DNA from: Mycobacterium sp. 1100029.7
GTDB taxonomy: Bacteria; Actinomycetota; Actinomycetes; Mycobacteriales; Mycobacteriaceae
DNA: 64,000 nt
Direction of reading: 5' to 3'
Assembly (NCBI RefSeq): GCF_001665235.1
Contig: NZ_LZSC01000028.1
Location: forward strand, 62,001 to 126,000
Positions 61,320 through 64,000 of this stretch are shown here, in pieces. Every line of letters begins with the position of its first letter. Within the stretch, counting starts at the first letter, position 1. The notes under the pieces were generated by a model. That model was not told the DNA's origin. It saw nothing but the letters and a program-made list of their open reading frames with translations, and did no database searches. A program made the translations under genes and the position numbers.

Positions 61320-62522
61320 CTAGTGCGCAGGCCCAGGCACGGCGAGTGCGCGAGCTCCAACGGCTGCTGCGTCATAGACGGGTATCCAGTCGCCCGAGAT
61401 GAGTTCAGCGATCGCATCAGCCTGCTGCTGTGGGGTCAGGGCCTGGGACCGGTAGATCGCTCCTGCCCTGCGTGAGATCTCCCAGATCCGACGTGTGCGA
61501 CCCCGTCGGAGGTCTTCGTAGCGGTGCAACCGGGTGGCGGTGTCCGCTGGCCCGGAATGCGAGAGGACTGCGGCGAGTACGACGCCGTCCTCGATGGCCA
61601 TGTTGTGGCCTTGCCCGAGGTGGGGTGTCGTCGCGTGTGCTGCGTCCCCGAGCAGGGCGATTCGACTGGTGGACCACCGATCGAGCGGTGTCCGGTCGTA
61701 GATTCCCCAGCGAAATGTCGAGTCGATGGCCGCGATGATCTCCTGGACCGGTGCGTCCCATCCGGCGTACTCGGCTGCCAGTTCTGATACTTCACCGGGA
61801 GCTGTCCAGGATTCCTCGGCTTCCATGCTGTTCGGGACGAATCCGACCACATTGAGCAGTCGTCCCGAGGATGCCGGGTAGACCAGGAAGCTCTTACCTG
61901 GTCCGAGCCACATTTGCATTGCCAGGACGTCGACGTGACGCAGCCGTTCGGCGGGGACCAGAGCGCGATATGCCATGACGCCTTCGCTCACCGGTTTTGA
62001 CGGTTGGGCTACGGTGTTTCGCACGACCGAGTGGATTCCGTCTGCTCCGATCACGACGTCGGCGCGCGCCGTGGAGCCGTTGGCGAACTCGAGTTGCACG
62101 TCGTTGTCGGTCTCGGTGAGTGCCACGAGGTTGTGCCCAAGCTGAACCATCGCTGGCGGCAAACTGTTCTTCAGGACCGCTTGCAGTTCGCCGCGATGTA
62201 CCGTCCACGACGTTGGCGCCCCGTCAGGGTGGGTGACTACCGGCCAGCCTGCCGGCGCGGCCAACTTTTCGCCTTGCCAGGTCCACAGCGAGGACTCCTG
62301 GATCGGCGACGCGATGGACAGCACCTTCTTGTCGAGGCCGACGCTGGCCAGTGCCCTCAATCCGTTGCGGCCGATGACGAGTCCGGCGCCGATTTCGGTG
62401 AGGTGTCGGGCCTTCTCGTAAACCGTCACCTCGACGCCGCTCGCCTGCAACGCTGCCGCGCAGGTCAATCCGCCGAGTCCGCCGCCCACAACTGCAACTG
62501 TGAGATTCAGGGGTGTGTTCAC
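61320..62522 (-). CDS. FAD-dependent monooxygenase (salicylate hydroxylase-like)
   Basis: A 400-residue group A flavin monooxygenase: VAVVGGGLGGLTCAAALQASG (FAD GxGxxG), VVIGADGIHSVVR (DG motif) and IALLGDAAHATTPHLGQGHNMAIEDGVVLA (GD motif). The family hydroxylates aromatic rings with NADH and oxygen and needs no separate reductase. GTG at 62520-62522 follows GAGGAGG and overlaps the remnant flavin reductase frame as GTGA. Together with the decarboxylase-like gene it could degrade a hydroxybenzoate. Confidence 0.88.
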   Translation of the reverse strand: MNTPLNLTVAVVGGGLGGLTCAAALQASGVEVTVYEKARHLTEIGAGLVIGRNGLRALASVGLDKKVLSIASPIQESSLWTWQGEKLAAPAGWPVVTHPDGAPTSWTVHRGELQAVLKNSLPPAMVQLGHNLVALTETDNDVQLEFANGSTARADVVIGADGIHSVVRNTVAQPSKPVSEGVMAYRALVPAERLRHVDVLAMQMWLGPGKSFLVYPASSGRLLNVVGFVPNSMEAEESWTAPGEVSELAAEYAGWDAPVQEIIAAIDSTFRWGIYDRTPLDRWSTSRIALLGDAAHATTPHLGQGHNMAIEDGVVLAAVLSHSGPADTATRLHRYEDLRRGRTRRIWEISRRAGAIYRSQALTPQQQADAIAELISGDWIPVYDAAAVGARALAVPGPAH

Positions 62523-62818
62523 GTTGTGGCCTCCTCTAAACGTGATGGATAGGTGTGGCTCACGGTGGTTGTGGCCCAGGGGCGTTCTCCGATGTCCTGT
62601 CCGGCCACGTCTCGGGGTGCGTCCCCCGCCCGTTCTGCGGCCGCCGAACGCTTGGCGATGGACACGAGCGCGAGCGCTGGATCCATCGACCCCGAGGTGA
62701 AGGAGTTCTCCGTAAGGCCACGGGGTTTCGGGTCGTGTTGATACGTCACGATGGTCACGCCGGTCGCAAATCGGGAGAACGCCGCGCGCTCGGGTGCGCC
62801 GCCGGCGGTCTGTGTCAT
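62519..62818 (-). pseudogene. flavin reductase, truncated
   Basis: The first ~58 residues read as a flavin reductase-like domain (AFSRFATGVTIVTYQHDPKP, LTENSFTSGSMDPALALVSI, AKRSAAAERAGDAP), where the intact family has ~160 residues. After that the frame runs into unrelated residues and stops at 62519, overlapping the monooxygenase start. The FMN-binding second half is missing, so it is probably a broken gene, although the start-stop overlap keeps downstream coupling intact. Confidence 0.7.
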
Positions 62819-62861
62819 GACAACCCTTTGTCGACAAGTCTGATAAAGCATCTTCTTAAAT

Positions 62862-62884
62862 GCTAAGAAAGTTAGCTAATTTTG
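62862..62884 (-). promoter_or_regulatory. operator candidate of the monooxygenase operon
   Basis: GCTAA-N5-TTAGC inverted repeat (62862-62876), continuing as TTAGCTAATTTTG (62872-62884), about 45 bases upstream of the flavin reductase start. TTAGCCAATTTTG recurs at 63005-63017. Confidence 0.5.
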
Positions 62885-62990
62885 TCAATGTTTCGAGCGC
62901 GACCGGCTGCGCCCCACGCCGCCGTCAACGAGCGGCCAGGGGACCGTTCGCGAGTCCCGCACCGTATGGCCTGGTCCGGGATCACACCCA

Positions 62991-63022
62991 GATAGCTATA
63001 TAACTTAGCCAATTTTGATAGC
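62991..63022. promoter_or_regulatory. second copy of the operator-like element
   Basis: GATAGC and GATAGC flank TTAGCCAATTTTG (63005-63017), which matches 62872-62884 in 12 of 13 bases. It lies in a 365-base stretch (62819-63183) without genes; I see nothing else there apart from the two operator-like elements. Confidence 0.45.
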
Positions 63023-63183
63023 CTCTAGAAACGGTCGTCGTGAGCTGGTTAGCACCGTCTTGGCATCCGCGCCTACGGCGGGGTTGGTTTGGTGGCGTGG
63101 CCAATGTGAAATTACGACGACCGTTCACAGGACATCTGTGATGCCAACGGACCCGGACGCAGCGCGAAAGCGTTGAGGCCGCC

Positions 63184-63405
63184 GTGCGGCTGAACCTGCC
63201 CGGTTTTGGCCGGGACGCTGATGTCGTCGTCGATCCACGGTTTGCGTGGAGCGACCCCGTAGTCGCGCGCAACAAGGTGCCAATCCTGGCCGAAGTTGAC
63301 CTGTGGGCCGCCGGCGAGCCGCTCTCCGATGTCGCAGACAAGTACGGACGGACAGTCCCGGAGGCCGAAGAGATCTGTCGCGTTGGACTCAAACGAGCCG
63401 CCTAA
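63184..63405 (+). CDS. DUF433-like protein, probably N-terminally truncated
   Basis: A 73-residue protein with DPRFAWSDPVVARNKVPILAEVDLWAAGEPLSDVADKYG, the DUF433 helix-turn-helix core often found in antitoxins. Full-length members usually have a further DNA-binding N-terminal half, and here the GTG start lies right before the core, without a clear ribosome binding site. No toxin gene is adjacent. It may be an antitoxin remnant. Confidence 0.6.
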   Translation: MRLNLPGFGRDADVVVDPRFAWSDPVVARNKVPILAEVDLWAAGEPLSDVADKYGRTVPEAEEICRVGLKRAA

Positions 63406-63507
63406 TTGTTTCTGGACCGAAGCCTGTGCAAGCGGGTAGCGGCCAGCCCCATCGACGTGGGATGCGAATTCACCGCGTTGCCGTGGCCTTCCCCTATCGC
63501 GCATGAA

Positions 63508-63539
63508 AATGGCCCCCGGAGCGATCTCCGGGGGCCATT
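63508..63539 (-). terminator. strong terminator after tRNA-fMet
   Basis: Perfect 14-base stem (63508-63521 with 63526-63539), four-base loop, then a T-run on the minus strand, seven bases after the tRNA 3' end. Confidence 0.85.
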
Positions 63540-63546
63540 CGCTTTG

Positions 63547-63620
63547 TAGCGGGGACAGGATTCGAACCTGCGACCTCTGGGTTATGAGCCCAGCGAGCTA
63601 CCGAGCTGCTCCACCCCGCG
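63547..63620 (-). tRNA. initiator tRNA-Met (CAT)
   Basis: Minus-strand cloverleaf of 74 bases. The anticodon loop CTCATAA has CAT, and the anticodon stem has GGG/CCC pairs, the mark of an initiator. The first base C is unpaired with position 72, as in other initiators. The T arm GGTTCGAATCC is standard. CCA is not encoded; a hairpin terminator follows. Confidence 0.93.
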
Positions 63621-63685
63621 TCGGTGAATGCAAGGTTACCGGCCCGGTGTCGAGCCGACCAAATCGCACGGTCAGCGGGGCTGAC

Positions 63686-64000
63686 TCAATGGGAAGGCGG
63701 GTTCAGCCCGTACCGCTGTGCGATGTCATCCAGCCAGGCCGGAGAGCCGTAGGTCAGCCCGTACTTGTCGGCGAGTTCGCCGAACTCCGGCAACTCGTGC
63801 AGCGGCACGCCGGAGGCGTCGCCCGCGTGGTCGGCGAGCAACTCCCCCAGCTCACGGAAGTAGTACTCGAACCCGCCGGGCGTGATGATCTCGATGATCC
63901 GGCCCGGCACGGAGCCGGCATTCCACATTGCGTGCATCTGGCCGCGAGGCTTGGTGATGTAACCGCCGGGTCCCAGGACCACCTCGCTGTCGTCGGAGCG
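63686..64000 (-). CDS. cupin-domain protein (3' part; start beyond window)
   Basis: The last 104 residues of a protein whose visible start holds a cupin motif: GPGGYITKPRGQMHAMWNAGSVPGRIIEIITPGGFEYYF. The histidine in PRGQMHAMWN fits cupin motif 2. The C-terminal tail (LPEFGELADKYGLTYGSPAWLDDIAQRYGL) is common in actinobacterial single-domain cupins near quercetinase-like proteins. It ends at 63686, 66 bases from the tRNA. Function unknown. Confidence 0.8.
   Translation of the reverse strand, partial: RSDDSEVVLGPGGYITKPRGQMHAMWNAGSVPGRIIEIITPGGFEYYFRELGELLADHAGDASGVPLHELPEFGELADKYGLTYGSPAWLDDIAQRYGLNPPSH

Noticed and set aside
63112..63504. 130-codon minus-strand frame over the DUF433 gene
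   Set aside because: No recognisable domain; the opposite strand has a clear DUF433 core.

Overview
The window is high-GC actinobacterial DNA, almost certainly from a non-tuberculous Mycobacterium. It carries DUF3349 and DUF5709 proteins, a UdgX-type uracil-DNA glycosylase, ANTAR regulators, a PknH_C-like sensor domain, an 18-kDa-antigen-type Hsp20, a mycobacterial-style initiator tRNA, dense GTG starts and many ATGA/GTGA/TGATG start-stop overlaps. Both ends cut a gene: a CheR-like protein at base 1 and a cupin protein at base 64000.

Layout. (1) 1-7.7 kb: a chemotaxis-like CheB / STAS-ATPase / CheR operon, small stress-type proteins (DUF7218, CsbD, DUF3349), and a coupled five-gene operon of glycosyltransferase, acyl-CoA dehydrogenase, PIG-L deacetylase, NodS-like methyltransferase and EEP hydrolase. 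(2) 8.1-21.4 kb: a glycan locus. Two glycosyltransferases and a divergent GT2 precede a coupled nine-gene operon encoding a UDP-sugar SDR, a NodU-type carbamoyltransferase, a GT2-GmhB fusion, two GT9 heptosyltransferase-like enzymes, GmhA, HldE, a second SDR and a UDP-glucose dehydrogenase. It contains every step to an ADP-heptose plus UDP-glucuronate supply. (3) 21.4-44 kb: stress and housekeeping genes, including a TPP enzyme, UdgX, hemerythrin, TetR plus lipocalin-like protein, aldo-keto reductase, diguanylate cyclase, GlgX, zinc dehydrogenase, flavoproteins, GAF/PAS-ANTAR proteins, MerR/Hsp20 and an OFA transporter with its small subunit. (4) 44-58 kb: a methyltransferase, a hydrolase-LuxR fusion, a DUF3060 protein, and a two-module NRPS (C-A-PCP-E-C-A-PCP-R) paired with a formyltransferase behind an IdeR-like iron box, with a DHA2 exporter next to it; this is a candidate siderophore locus. 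(5) 58-64 kb: glutathione peroxidase, then a probably acquired aromatic-catabolism patch (MarR, amidohydrolase, flavin monooxygenase, broken flavin reductase) ending near tRNA-fMet.

The most general pattern is regulatory. About fifteen starts between 2 and 42 kb are preceded by GTTT-N15..17-GGGTAT-like elements, the consensus of the mycobacterial stress sigma factor SigF. In about ten of them the -10 box ends only 10-13 bases before the start codon, so the mRNAs would have very short or no leaders. This ties the glycan operons, GlgX, CsbD, hemerythrin, several oxidoreductases and the Che-like module to a common stress programme.

All functions are read from sequence motifs and family knowledge; no database search was possible.
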